From assembly GCF_000143415.4 (NCBI RefSeq), contig NW_003314345.1, forward strand, positions 632,264-696,263: 64,000 bases of DNA, read 5' to 3'. A program made the position numbers and the translations under genes. This document shows positions 54,531-64,000 of this stretch, piece by piece (position 1 is the first letter of the stretch; the number at the start of each line of letters is the position of its first letter). The stretch comes from Selaginella moellendorffii (taxonomy: Eukaryota > Streptophyta > Lycopodiopsida > Selaginellales > Selaginellaceae). The notes below the pieces were generated by a model. The model was not told the origin of the DNA. It did not search any database and saw only the letters and a program-made list of their open reading frames with translations.

Positions 54531-57500
54531 ATGCCACCAAGGGTGAGTTTCGATTTGATTGCTTCCACTTCCATTTTTTTCTTCTTGCTTTTTTCTTGAT
54601 TGCTTCTTTAGGGCCGGCCACCTCGGGTAGTTTTTCTGGACAAGGGGCCAAGGTTATTTGAATAACCTCGGCCCCTCGGGTGGCCAAACTGCCCGAGGTC
54701 GAGCTCGGGCCAGCCACCTCGGGCAGTTTTGTTGGCTAAGGGGCCGAGGTTATTTGAATAACCTCGGCCCCTTGGTTGGCCAAACTGGCCGAGGTCGAGC
54801 TCGGGCCGGCCACCTTGGGCAGTTTTGCTAGCTGAGGGGCCGAGGTTATTTGAATAACCTCAGCCCCTCGGGTGGCCAAACTGCCTGAGGTTGAGCTCGG
54901 GCCGGCCACGAGGTGGAGTCTAGGCCCACTTGATTTTTTTTTTCTCTTTGACTGTTTGAATTTCTCATTATCTTTATTTAGTTTGACTAACAAAATTTTT
55001 TCTCTTGCAGAAAAGGAAAATTGCAACACATAAAAAGGTTGTTAGAGCCAAGAAGACACGAGAAGTTCAATTCAACACTGATGATGACATCACGATCGAT
55101 ATGTCCATTGGCACAATAGAGACACATTTAGTTAAAGATTCACCGCCTCCACCACCATCACCTCCGCCATCACCACCTCCACCACCGCCATCGCCACCTC
55201 CACCACCTCCATCACCACCTCCACCACCGCCAGCGCCACTGCCACCACCACTGCCACTATTGCCTCTGCCCCCACCGCCACCGCCACCACCACCAACGCA
55301 AATCCCTGAAGTTGGGCAATCTAGTGGTGTTCACGATAGGGAACCTGAGGAAGAGCCTGGAGCTGAAAGAGTTGCAAACCTTCCTGACAACGTGGTGGAC
55401 AAGCGCTTCCAAGAGACTGTTATGCAGACAAGGGAAAAAGCAGTTCACCAAACACTTGAGGCGCTCAAGTGGCCAAGCCCTTATGACTTGATAAGAAAAA
55501 ACCCCCTTTGCCGTTTGCAACAGACAAACCTTGTCCGCACAGCATCCAAGTATGTCAACCTGGATATATACAGCTTGTTCAAATAGAATGGCCTTGCAAC
55601 AAATATTGGTATGTTTCTAGTCTCTTTTTGCAAGCCAAGAACAACGGAGGTCATTACTGTCACACCCGAGATTGTGAATAGCTGGGATCCTATTTGGAGG
55701 AGGAAGTCCCTAGAATTTGATGACATGCTTATTAGACATCCTGAGACTCGACAGCTTGCGGGGACAATGTTCCAAATTATTGATGGTAACCATCGATATA
55801 GGGCTTGGATGAAGTGTATCGACGATCATTTTCGCGATGATCCCGTTTATCATATCAACATTCCAGTTGGCCATGTCTACGTGAGGGGACATTTGGATGT
55901 CAACAGACTTATCTTGGCTTGCCAAAAGATCAATGCGTAAGTTTTATAGTTTTACCTCTAACTCCACTTTAACTTGTTTTGTTGTGTTTAAATGTAGGCT
56001 TGGGCAATTCGCTGTTCAAAAACAAAACCTTGTCCATAACATCGAGCAACTTCGATTTTTGGCAGACTTGAGTGAGGATGACATCCGCCAATATTATGGT
56101 GATGATCTCGCAACACTTGTTCAGCACTCACACACTCGAAATGACGGTACAACTTGGTTCAACAACCCAATCAGTTTTATGCTCGCTGTGTGGTGTAAGG
56201 TATGTCTTTCCCTTTTATTTTATAAGGGCCTCTTTTAATTGTTTTGGTTTTTAGCCTTTGGTGAAGGTCAAGTAAGATGCTTACGAACTTGCATATCTGG
56301 AGAAGAGTCGAAAAGAGATCTCAGCTAAGTTTGTACAAATTGAGCACAAAATTCAGCATGCGAAAGTCCTCAAAGTTGAAGAAACTAGGATGCATTGCAA
56401 ACAATCGCAGGCTGAAGGAGTGGCTAGAGACTATAGTTGAAATTTCTTCTCATGAATGTAAGTTTCTTATCACACTTCATTTTTCTTAATTATGCATATG
56501 TTACTTTTGCAGTGAACAAAACTCCAGATGACATGATTTACAATATTGCAAAATTGAAGCTTCCATATCAGCAACAGATAAAGACTCTGGAGTTCCTCAA
56601 TGTCTGCTTGATGAAAAGAGAGAAAGGATTGCCAGAACTATTTGAAAACATGATGAGAAGGGCTGTCTACATCACGCAAACTATAAGTGAAGGTGAGAAG
56701 TTCTTGGCACTACACATTAGTGACAATTTAGATGGCACATTCATGTCTTTCGACACCTACATCAACACGTCATTGGAAGGGATCGAAGAGGGGTGGCTGC
56801 CAGAGAAGTCTATAAGCACAACAACTTATGATTGCTAATATGGTCAACCTTATTTCATGTGACGTGCAGCTTACAAGTATAATATGATTTCTAAAACTGT
56901 TTTTTAATATATATTGTTTGCAGGTATCTTCGATATAGAGGCATGCCATTTGAGGCACTAGTTTGCACTCGACTTGTTGCAAAGGGTATAAGGGATGGAG
57001 AAATGTACCCAACAATATTTTCGAGAGTTCCGAAGGCACGGAAAATAGAATGCCTTTGGGAGTTGGAGCTCCTAGGGAAGGGGACTTCTACATTAGATCG
57101 CAAGGAAGTTATCAATGCTAGCAACAATGGCAATGCAAGTGACGATGGAGATGAGGATGAGGAAGCTCCAGATCAAGTTCGTGTTCCACCACTAGACAAC
57201 CAGGAACAGGCTCCAATTCAACCATCAAACAACCAAGATCTGGATTAGGTTCTACTAGTAAATAATGATGATCAAGTGGTTCACAGAATATCACATCGAC
57301 CTCGAGGTAAGCAAAAGTGAATTTTACAAACTAAAGGTGGTAATACATGTTTTTTGCAGCAATGACTGTTGGTAGTAATTTCATTCCAGCTCGATGAGAT
57401 GCTAATGAAGAGGAGTTGGAGGAACTCTCATCGACAACTCGCCATATGACGGTAGCATACTATTTATTGCTTTTTTCATTCACTTAGCTCTTTTATAGGT

Positions 57501-58560
57501 CTGTTCTGTATCCCCAATAACACGAGGCATTGTAGGTATTTTCATTGGCTCTTACAATAGATTGTTGACATTTTTCACAGAAGACGACATCAACATGGAT
57601 ATACGGTGCTAGTTCAACTATTGGTGCTGAAAGATACAAAGGCCCTTGCTCCCAGTTGTGGACTTCATTCTCTTTGACTTTCCAGATGGTCTTTCAGATA
57701 TCGATGGGAAAGTTGAGGATTGGAACTTTCTCACACTTGACCACTTGTGCGATGCATTCCTATTGTCCGAAGCACTTATGCTCGAAGTTGGCCATGTCGT
57801 CTTCATCTTACCGAATGACCCCAACTAGATGTATGAGCTTATGACGTGCGCAGCAAAAGTTCATTTTAAGTCATTCTCTTCTGAGTGCATCATGGATCCT
57901 ATTGGCGTCGATACGAGGGGTGTCCAAGGGAAGCCTGAAAAGGTGAGTATGTATTTTATATTTTTATCTAATTTCTAAACATTTTTATTTTCCAGGTTAT
58001 GATGTGGACCTATCATGCCTTCTGCAGAAACACACATGATGGGTTTCGTGATAGCGAACGTGCAGCACATGTTTTGCCTGGGTACGACAGTTCCACTAAT
58101 ATCATACCCAACCTTGTGGATAAGTAGATTTTCAACACGTTTCCTAGGTACCGATTCTGAACTCCATCAGCAATGCAAGTCTTGCTTGAGCTCTATTGCC
58201 CACCAAATGGTGTTGTGATTGATTACACAACAGGTAGCGGTTCTATGGTAGAGGTAGCACATGACTTTGGTAGGTCGGTGTTTGCTATTGAAGAACATCA
58301 TTTCTTCAAACGCCGGCTTAGAGGATTTCGTGAGTTGCCCCCAACCTCAAGGAGGTAAATTATGTTTATTAAAATTTCAATATATGTTTCATTTTATTTT
58401 ATAGATCACAGTCACCTGGAGTTTCTAGAATTGGAGGCTTTAGAAGTCTCTCTGACTATGCAGAAGCCATGGCTCAACATATGCAAGGTGAATCTTCCCC
58501 ACAATACCAATATAGGAGGAAGTATAGAAGAAATCATTATGTTGATGATGAGGTAGAAGA
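54531..58560 (+). pseudogene. ParB-like plus DNA-methyltransferase-like fusion, decayed
   Basis: ATG at 54,531 (MPPR), a 468-bp intron (54,543-55,010), then KRKIATHKK..., a long Pro/Ser run (about 55,140-55,300), and a ParB-like domain at about 55,640-56,190 with FQIIDGNHRYRAWMKCI matching the ParB DGxHR box. After further exons (56,510-56,838; 56,935-57,248) comes a methyltransferase-like part: VVDFILFDFPDGLSD (57,655, resembling motif IV DPPY, changed) and PPNGVVIDYTTGSGSMVEVAHDFGRSVFAIEEH (58,200-58,300, resembling the SAM-binding DPFxGSGT motif of N4/N6 DNA methylases). ParB-methylase fusions are known from phages and bacteria. In-frame TAGs at 55,584, 57,246, 57,826 and 58,125, a TAA near 56,272 and TGAs near 57,396 and 58,158 make this copy dead, if the code is standard. 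Confidence 0.6.
54611..54905. repeat. Three 96-bp tandem units, each a nested hairpin
   Basis: Units start at 54,611, 54,707 and 54,803 (GGGCCGGCCACC-type), with a partial fourth at 54,899. Each contains a 32-bp palindrome with half GGGGCCGAGGTTATTT (54,644-54,675, 54,740-54,771, 54,836-54,867), itself flanked by CCTCGGGCAGTTT and AAACTGCCCGAGG arms, so each whole unit can fold. It lies in intron 1 of the plus-strand gene and is very GC-rich against AT-rich surroundings. Confidence 0.9.
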
Positions 58561-58877
58561 AAGTTAATTGCATCCTTACATAAAATGGAAAGCTGTTATA
58601 TGTTAGATGTCAGTGAAAGTGTCAGATGTCAGTAAAATTGTCAGATGTTAGTGTCAATGTCAGATATCATAATTGCAAATTATCATTCTCACCTATCACC
58701 ATCACTTTGTAGCTCTTGTGTGTTGCCATCTCCTCCTTCAACATTTTGTATACAATTGTATGTGATATGATAGAACCTCTTCTAGAACAAGGTATGTTAC
58801 CTATAACTAATATCATTTTATTATATTTTTTCTTTTAATAGTGACAATACTATAGTATAGTAAAGTAATTCTAGATC
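58561..58877. repeat. GTCAGATGTCAGT short repeat cluster
   Basis: Four to five spaced copies of (A)TGTCAGATGTCAGT between 58,604 and 58,668, just after the decayed methyltransferase frame, then AT-rich sequence. Related TGTCAG words occur at 53,580-53,620 and 59,537-59,572. Possibly subterminal repeats of the MULE-type element. Confidence 0.5.
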
Positions 58878-59459
58878 TTACATTCCACTGTAAGGTGGCC
58901 TAAAAACCCCATATTTTGCACTAGCCAATGCAGTGTTTCCCAAGGGGATGTTGTTCCTCACCATGAAGCGATAGTGGGTATGTGTCCGTAACTCATTCTT
59001 GAATCTATTGTGCATCCACACATGCATATTTTTCAGACCCGCCGTTGGGCAATTCTTACAGTGTTCAAGAAAAGTTTGTAAACCCATAGAGCCATTTGTC
59101 TTGTCCAAGAAAAAGTAGCATATTGGACACCGAATGTAATAGCGTTCTGTGCTTTCAAGTAGTCCTGCCATGTCAGGAGCAAGATCTTGCAAAAACATGT
59201 GGCATTGTTCTTGAAGTGCTGGAGGCAATCCCTCTCTAGCAGTAAGATTCGGAATTTCACATATAAGGAGCCCTAGTTCAACTTCACTAGAGCCCTCAGG
59301 AGAAAAAAGATTGTTATGTGGAGGTGAAGATGGAATGTTAGTAGAACTTGGGGATGGAGGTGGAGATTGATATGAAATGCTGGGGGGCCAAGTATGAGTA
59401 GCAATGACTCTCTTTTGAGCAATTTCAATACAAACTTCTAAGGAGCTCAAGGAGAACAA
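58878..59459 (-). CDS. Exon of a Cys/His zinc-finger protein of unknown function
   Basis: Open for 193 codons on the minus strand without an ATG near its start; CTCCTTAG at about 59,443 is a plausible 3' splice site, so this is likely a last exon ending at 58,878. It has a Ser/Pro-rich start and a finger RCPICYFFLDKTNGS...FLEHCKNCP (CxxC...HCxxC), then a basic HNRFKNELRTHTHYRF stretch. It points towards the decayed methyltransferase gene and is absent from other parts of the window. Perhaps a DNA-binding accessory protein of the same element. Confidence 0.4.
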   Translation of the reverse strand: MFSLSSLEVCIEIAQKRVIATHTWPPSISYQSPPPSPSSTNIPSSPPHNNLFSPEGSSEVELGLLICEIPNLTAREGLPPALQEQCHMFLQDLAPDMAGLLESTERYYIRCPICYFFLDKTNGSMGLQTFLEHCKNCPTAGLKNMHVWMHNRFKNELRTHTHYRFMVRNNIPLGNTALASAKYGVFRPPYSGM

Positions 59460-59685
59460 AAAACCTACAATGACTATAACTTTTCTAGATAGTTTATATA
59501 CTAAGTTTTAGTCTTGGGAATGAGGTTTATTTATTATGACAGTAACAATACTCAGATTCTTTAAATGTCAGTCTTGGAAATAGGGCTTCATAATCATAGC
59601 TTTCTTGTAAACATAAGAGCTTCTAGAATTTTAGATTATCATGTATACACATGCTCTATCATTATGATGAATCCTACTTTGTTAC

Positions 59686-60831
59686 TGTAGCGCACGTGGT
59701 TTTTACCCTTTATCCTATGGTGATTTACCATAGGATAACACCACGAAGTGGAACCTAAACCCTCTTAGTGCCACGTGACAAATGCCACGTGTCACATGCC
59801 ATGTGTCCATGCCACGTGTCCATAGGAACCCGAGGTTTAGGGCCTTGGGCCACTGAACGAAGGAACGGTGCCAAACTCCCAAGCATGGAGCCAAGGAGTG
59901 ACGGAACCGAACCACGGAGCAACTCCCGAGCATAAAGCCCAAGGAGCGAAGGGACAGGGGCCCGGAGTGACTTGGAATAGTCCTAGAGTAACCAGCATCC
60001 CAATGCCAGGACCAGCACGCAAAACGGAGCCAAACGGAGTCTGGCGCTATTTCGGCATACCGGTGGCCTAACGCGAGGACATGGGTACTCCACCAACTAG
60101 CATGGAATGGAGCTTGGGCTTAGACCCAAGCCGGACGCAGAACAAGGACAGGCACGCAAGCGGGAGCTAGACTATGCCTCAGGTTGGTCAGCCATGCCCA
60201 ACCTACCCACTATCCCTACTATACATTTGGAACCCCCCATAGCCCCCCCCCCCTTGAGGAACACACGCTTTGGGCTTTCACCCCAAGCCTACCCTTAGTA
60301 CCAGGAGTTAGTCTCTGGGACAAGCTCGAAACTTACTAAATATGGAATGGTGCTAGAATGCGAATTTGGACACGGGACGAACACCATTGTGTTCAGGCTG
60401 ATCTCTACATTCCGTAGATATGCCAAATGAGCAAATCTGGACACTTTCCATAAATAGCATTTGGGACCGAATTGAGACTAACGCTAAGGGCATGATAGCG
60501 AGGGTGTTTGGCAGACACGGTAAACTATTATGTAACGATATTGAGGGACCAATCTCAATACACGAGGGTTCTTGTCAAGCCAGTGCAAGACAGAGCAAAA
60601 GAGAACTAAGAGCTAGGCCGAGTATGCTCAGCTAGAAACACATAGGAGTTCCTACCTTATGTCCATCTGGCTAAGTACAGGTGCTAAGCCTAGTAAACTA
60701 ACACTTGAACAAGAGGGGCTGCTAAAGGGAACCAGCAATACCGACCTCCTGCCATCGTGGCAGTAAGGTAAGAGTGTCCGTAAGGACTAGCCGACAGGTA
60801 ACTTTCGATACCTAAAGTCACATTCGCGACA
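59686..60831 (-). repeat. LTR-A, 3' LTR
   Basis: 1,146 bp; on the minus strand starts TGTCGCGAATGTGAC and ends GTGCGCTACA. Three perfect CACGTG boxes remain (59,774-59,820 region). Adjoins a clear polypurine tract AAGGGGGGAGAG at 60,832-60,843, so it is the 3' LTR of a minus-strand element. The left flank is GTTAC; the partner duplication is not visible. Confidence 0.9.
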
Positions 60832-61205
60832 CTCTCCCCCCCTTGGGAAGATCGACGTCCTCGTCGATGCACACTCGAGTCTAGAATACTGCCAAGGAAA
60901 CAACTCCAGAAAAAGTTCACGGTACTCACACTATGTGAGAAATGCACCAACTTAAATGAGTTAAGGAGCAACCTCTTTGTCTAACGCGGATGTGCTACCA
61001 GCTCAGACACCTTCCGGCCGTCGCCGACAAGGAAATGACCAACGGAGTTAGCCACCCTTGCTGCTCTGGGAGTCACCCAGCTTACAAAAGTGTGATATGC
61101 CCTGCCCGCAGGAACATAGAGAGAGAAGCCAGAGGCCCTAACCCTCCTAAGCAAAGAAACCAAACCCGTCGGTAAGGTTTAGATAGACTACTGTAAACAG
61201 GCAGT
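60832..61205 (-). mobile_element. LTR-A element 3' internal region, second copy
   Basis: Matches 26,478-26,866 throughout, beginning with the polypurine tract. Diverges after AAACAGGCAGTTA. No recognisable domain. Confidence 0.75.
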
Positions 61206-64000
61206 TAGAGTTGTTTACACGGTCACGCCCTTTTAACGGAATAAGGAACATCGACAGAGAGGCGGGTTATGTGACCAGTCGACAGTAGCTACCCCATGAC
61301 TAAAGATTTCACCATGCACACGAAGTGCCGAAGCCAGTCTGCCCATTACTGGCCCAAACTCAAAGATCAAGAGATGGACAATATCAAAGTCAGAAACAAT
61401 GATATCTTAGAGTCTTAATTATCAGTGAATATATCTTAGATTAGAACACAGAAGTATTTCAAGCAAGGTATCATCTGATAAACTAGGATTATAGGATAGG
61501 AACCACCAAGATCATCATAATTGGTAAACATAGGAGTCACCATCCAACAAAATTCAATAGTTATTGTATCATCAAGAAAACTCAATGATAAAACTTAACT
61601 ATCAAAGATTGCAGACAGAATACCAAACAACTTACCAAAGACAACTCAAAGAACACAAAGTATCATTGATTAGCAAGCATGATGCTCGCGAATGTATCAC
61701 CCGAAGGAAATAACATCTGAATCTATCAAAGTGAACTGAAGCAATAATCAACACAATAAAATGAATGTTGCATGGTCAACAAACACGCATTCATGCCAAC
61801 TATCACACAAGCCAATCCGAATAGATCCCAGTCAACAATACCAAGGAACCAGAGTTGCTCAAGTAAGTGTCAGCAACATCCTATTGATATCTCAAACCAA
61901 AGAAACCAATCCAAAGCAAACCACAAAGAACATGTGGTAATGCAAAAAGGCATAAGCCATCAAAGGGAATAACTAACCATCATGAAAGATCATCAATCAT
62001 CCCACCAATAAAGAGATGCATAATCATCGTTGAAGAAAGAATCTACCATCCCGAAGAACAGAAAATCATTCTTGATCAACAATAATCAAGCAAAACTTTT
62101 TGTGATAAGGATAATCAACTATCCTAAATGATAGTCAATCATCACCAATGATTGCTAGATGCAAAAACCAACTTCAACATTGAAGCTAACAAGCCAAAAT
62201 GCTTTCCCCAACAACTCCTAACAAATGGAACAATGAGCATGAAAACTCAAGGAACCAAAAGTTTGAAGAAGCCTATAGCCAAGTCTTGCCTAACAATGAT
62301 CACAAGTCTCGCATGAACTAACTTCAATGCTAAAGAAGAAATCATGGTACAACCCACAATATTCTCCTCAACACATCCATAAGCTAAACTTCATAATGCC
62401 AAAGCTAATGAAGAGCATATCTGCATCAATCCAAAAGCTAATCATAACGAAGCTATGCTCGACAGGTGATCATCTAATCGATCCTCCATGAATCCATCTA
62501 TAGCAAGACGTAACTCCCTTTACAACAAGCTCAAGAAGAATCATCAATGATCGACATATCCCAACTCAAATCCAATAAGGATTCAATCACTTCAATATCG
62601 ATCACTAACTCTTCCACTTGCAGAGTTAGCATAATCCACGACTGAGTCACTTTTCAAGGAAAAGCCAAAGCTCATCCTCTACTAAACAATCTCATCTAGA
62701 ACACAACTAACCCAACTTGCCACTCAGTTCATTTGAACGTCAATACAGTTGCTAACTAGCAAATGCACGAATGCTAATAACACAAAACTACAACCAAATC
62801 ATCAACACTATCTCTATTGAGACTAATGAAACTCAATATCAATCCTAAGGATAGACATCTCATCTCACTTGAATCCCAACATCAATAGTATCAATGACAA
62901 GGCATCACTTCAATGCCATCAACACCATAACAAAGCTAGAAGAAAGCACGAGTGAATCACCACTCAAAACTCTCTAGCAACTAAGCTAACCAAAGTCGAA
63001 GATACTTTACTTAGTATCCGAGACTAATTCTTCAACAACACTCAGTTATAGATAACACTTCCTCAAGGAGTGAATCACCACATCCAAGACTCCATGAAAT
63101 CCAACACTATGAACTAAACGCAACCAAATGATATCAACAGAGGTATAGTCATTATGTCAACATGGAAAACCCATGCAAGTCTAACAACGCAATCCTCCGC
63201 AACACCATCCGGTAAAGCAAGCCCACCACTGCTAAATGTTCAACGAGTGAAGCAAGTGTCAAAAGTCTTTGACGAAGTCTACAAGTAATCACTAGTTGCA
63301 AAACAACGAACAATCACTCTTCAACTTGCCTTCACAAGACCCAAACACTAAACACTTGCCATCGAGTCATATACTTATCCAACATAAACGTAATACCCCA
63401 AATATGAGATAAAGGTTCATGGATAAGCACAAACTAAATGACCACTCAAATCCAACTCAACCGCAATAAACTCACTAATGCATTTAGGCAATAGCTCTGA
63501 GCATCCCTTGAAGAGGCTAGCTATGCATAATCAACCCTAAGTCGAAACTTAAGTGAAGACCATGAGATGGACTCATGTTGGTACACAACCTCCACTTAGA
63601 CAAAGCTATAGTATGGGTACTAACATCTCAAACTCAAACAACTAGGTTGGACATCACCATCCTCAGCCAAGGTGTAGGGCCACCAAGACCAAGTCAAGAT
63701 TAGTGAGAGCTCACTACTCTCATAGAGTCTTAGCGAAATGCAAGGTGCAACCTGCCACCAAGCAAAACACTATAAAAGAAAGGCACAAGGGTCACCCTTC
63801 TTAGAAAAGCGCAACGGCCACTTTTCTACACCAACTCCAGACTCTATCCAACTCAATTGCCTTAGCCCCAAAAGTCAGCATCCCTTTCGGGTCGCATCAT
63901 ACAAACCACTTACTAAGGTCTAAGCTAACAAAGATCAACTCCAACCCCTTCACTAGTTTGTATTGGCTTTCGAAAATGGAATGGTTTTCGGGCAAAGTGA
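61206..64000 (-). repeat. R1, copy e, running off the window
   Basis: 62,150-64,000 is collinear with copies a and d on matching strands. The window's last bases (minus strand TCACTTTGCCCGAAAACC) correspond to 2,080 and 20,975, so the terminus of R1 lies about 100 bp beyond the window. 61,206-62,150 has the same composition and style but no second copy here to confirm membership. No protein frame of note. Confidence 0.65.

Noticed and set aside
1-64000. tRNA or rRNA genes
   Set aside because: I looked for cloverleaf arms, GTTCGA-type T-loops and conserved rRNA words and saw none convincing; 'gggttcgagtcccaaccc' near 14,070 resembles a T-arm but lacks the rest of a tRNA and lies in the G1 3' region.

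Overview
The window looks like nuclear DNA of a plant-lineage (streptophyte) eukaryote. The signs are plant-type (CCCTAAA)n telomere-like motifs, spliceosomal introns, Ty3/gypsy elements with a chromodomain integrase and initiator-Met-tRNA-type primer sites, a LINE fragment and a SWIM-bearing MULE-type transposase. A charophyte alga would fit, but I cannot prove the taxon from sequence alone. I see no convincing single-copy host gene: nearly everything readable is mobile, nested or decayed.

Layout. 1-10.2 kb: AT-rich decayed repeats, including a gag remnant, an AT-rich repeat R1 and an unknown pseudogene. 10.2-15.4 kb: chromodomain Ty3/gypsy family G1, copy 1, with ~1.06-kb LTRs ('LTR-B') and a 288-bp inverted-repeat DNA element inserted in gag. 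16-26.5 kb: a LINE fragment and an older AT-rich gypsy element (G2) split by a ~1.05-kb-LTR element ('LTR-A'); its halves now lie in opposite orientation. 26.5-33.2 kb: three more G1 fragments in alternating orientation, one carrying a textbook solo LTR-A with a 5-bp target duplication. 33,209-46,648: a 13.4-kb DNA transposon, described below. 47.4-49 kb: R1. 49-59.5 kb: a MULE-type transposase with SWIM zinc finger, divergent from a gene joining a proline-rich region, a ParB-like domain and a DNA-methyltransferase-like domain. 59.7-64 kb: another LTR-A end, then R1 running off the window.

The most interesting object is the 13,440-bp transposon. It has perfect 24-bp terminal inverted repeats and a 4-bp target duplication (AACA), and it sits inside a G1 LTR whose two pieces (294 + 775 bp) rebuild one LTR of normal length. 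It encodes an FCP1/NIF-like HAD-fold protein, a ParB-like protein and a DUF7869-like putative transposase. About 25 copies of a 22-bp palindrome (half-site ATGGCRTGWGG) are scattered through it and seen nowhere else in the window except in the 288-bp relative. Several copies sit inside very short introns (38-57 bp) whose removal keeps the reading frame. A self-encoded palindrome-binding system and a transposon-specific introner-like process are both plausible and testable.

Decay. Many genes carry in-frame stops, mostly TAG. Paralogue comparison shows some stops arose by C-to-T change, which fits methylation-driven decay, although TAG recoding should be excluded.
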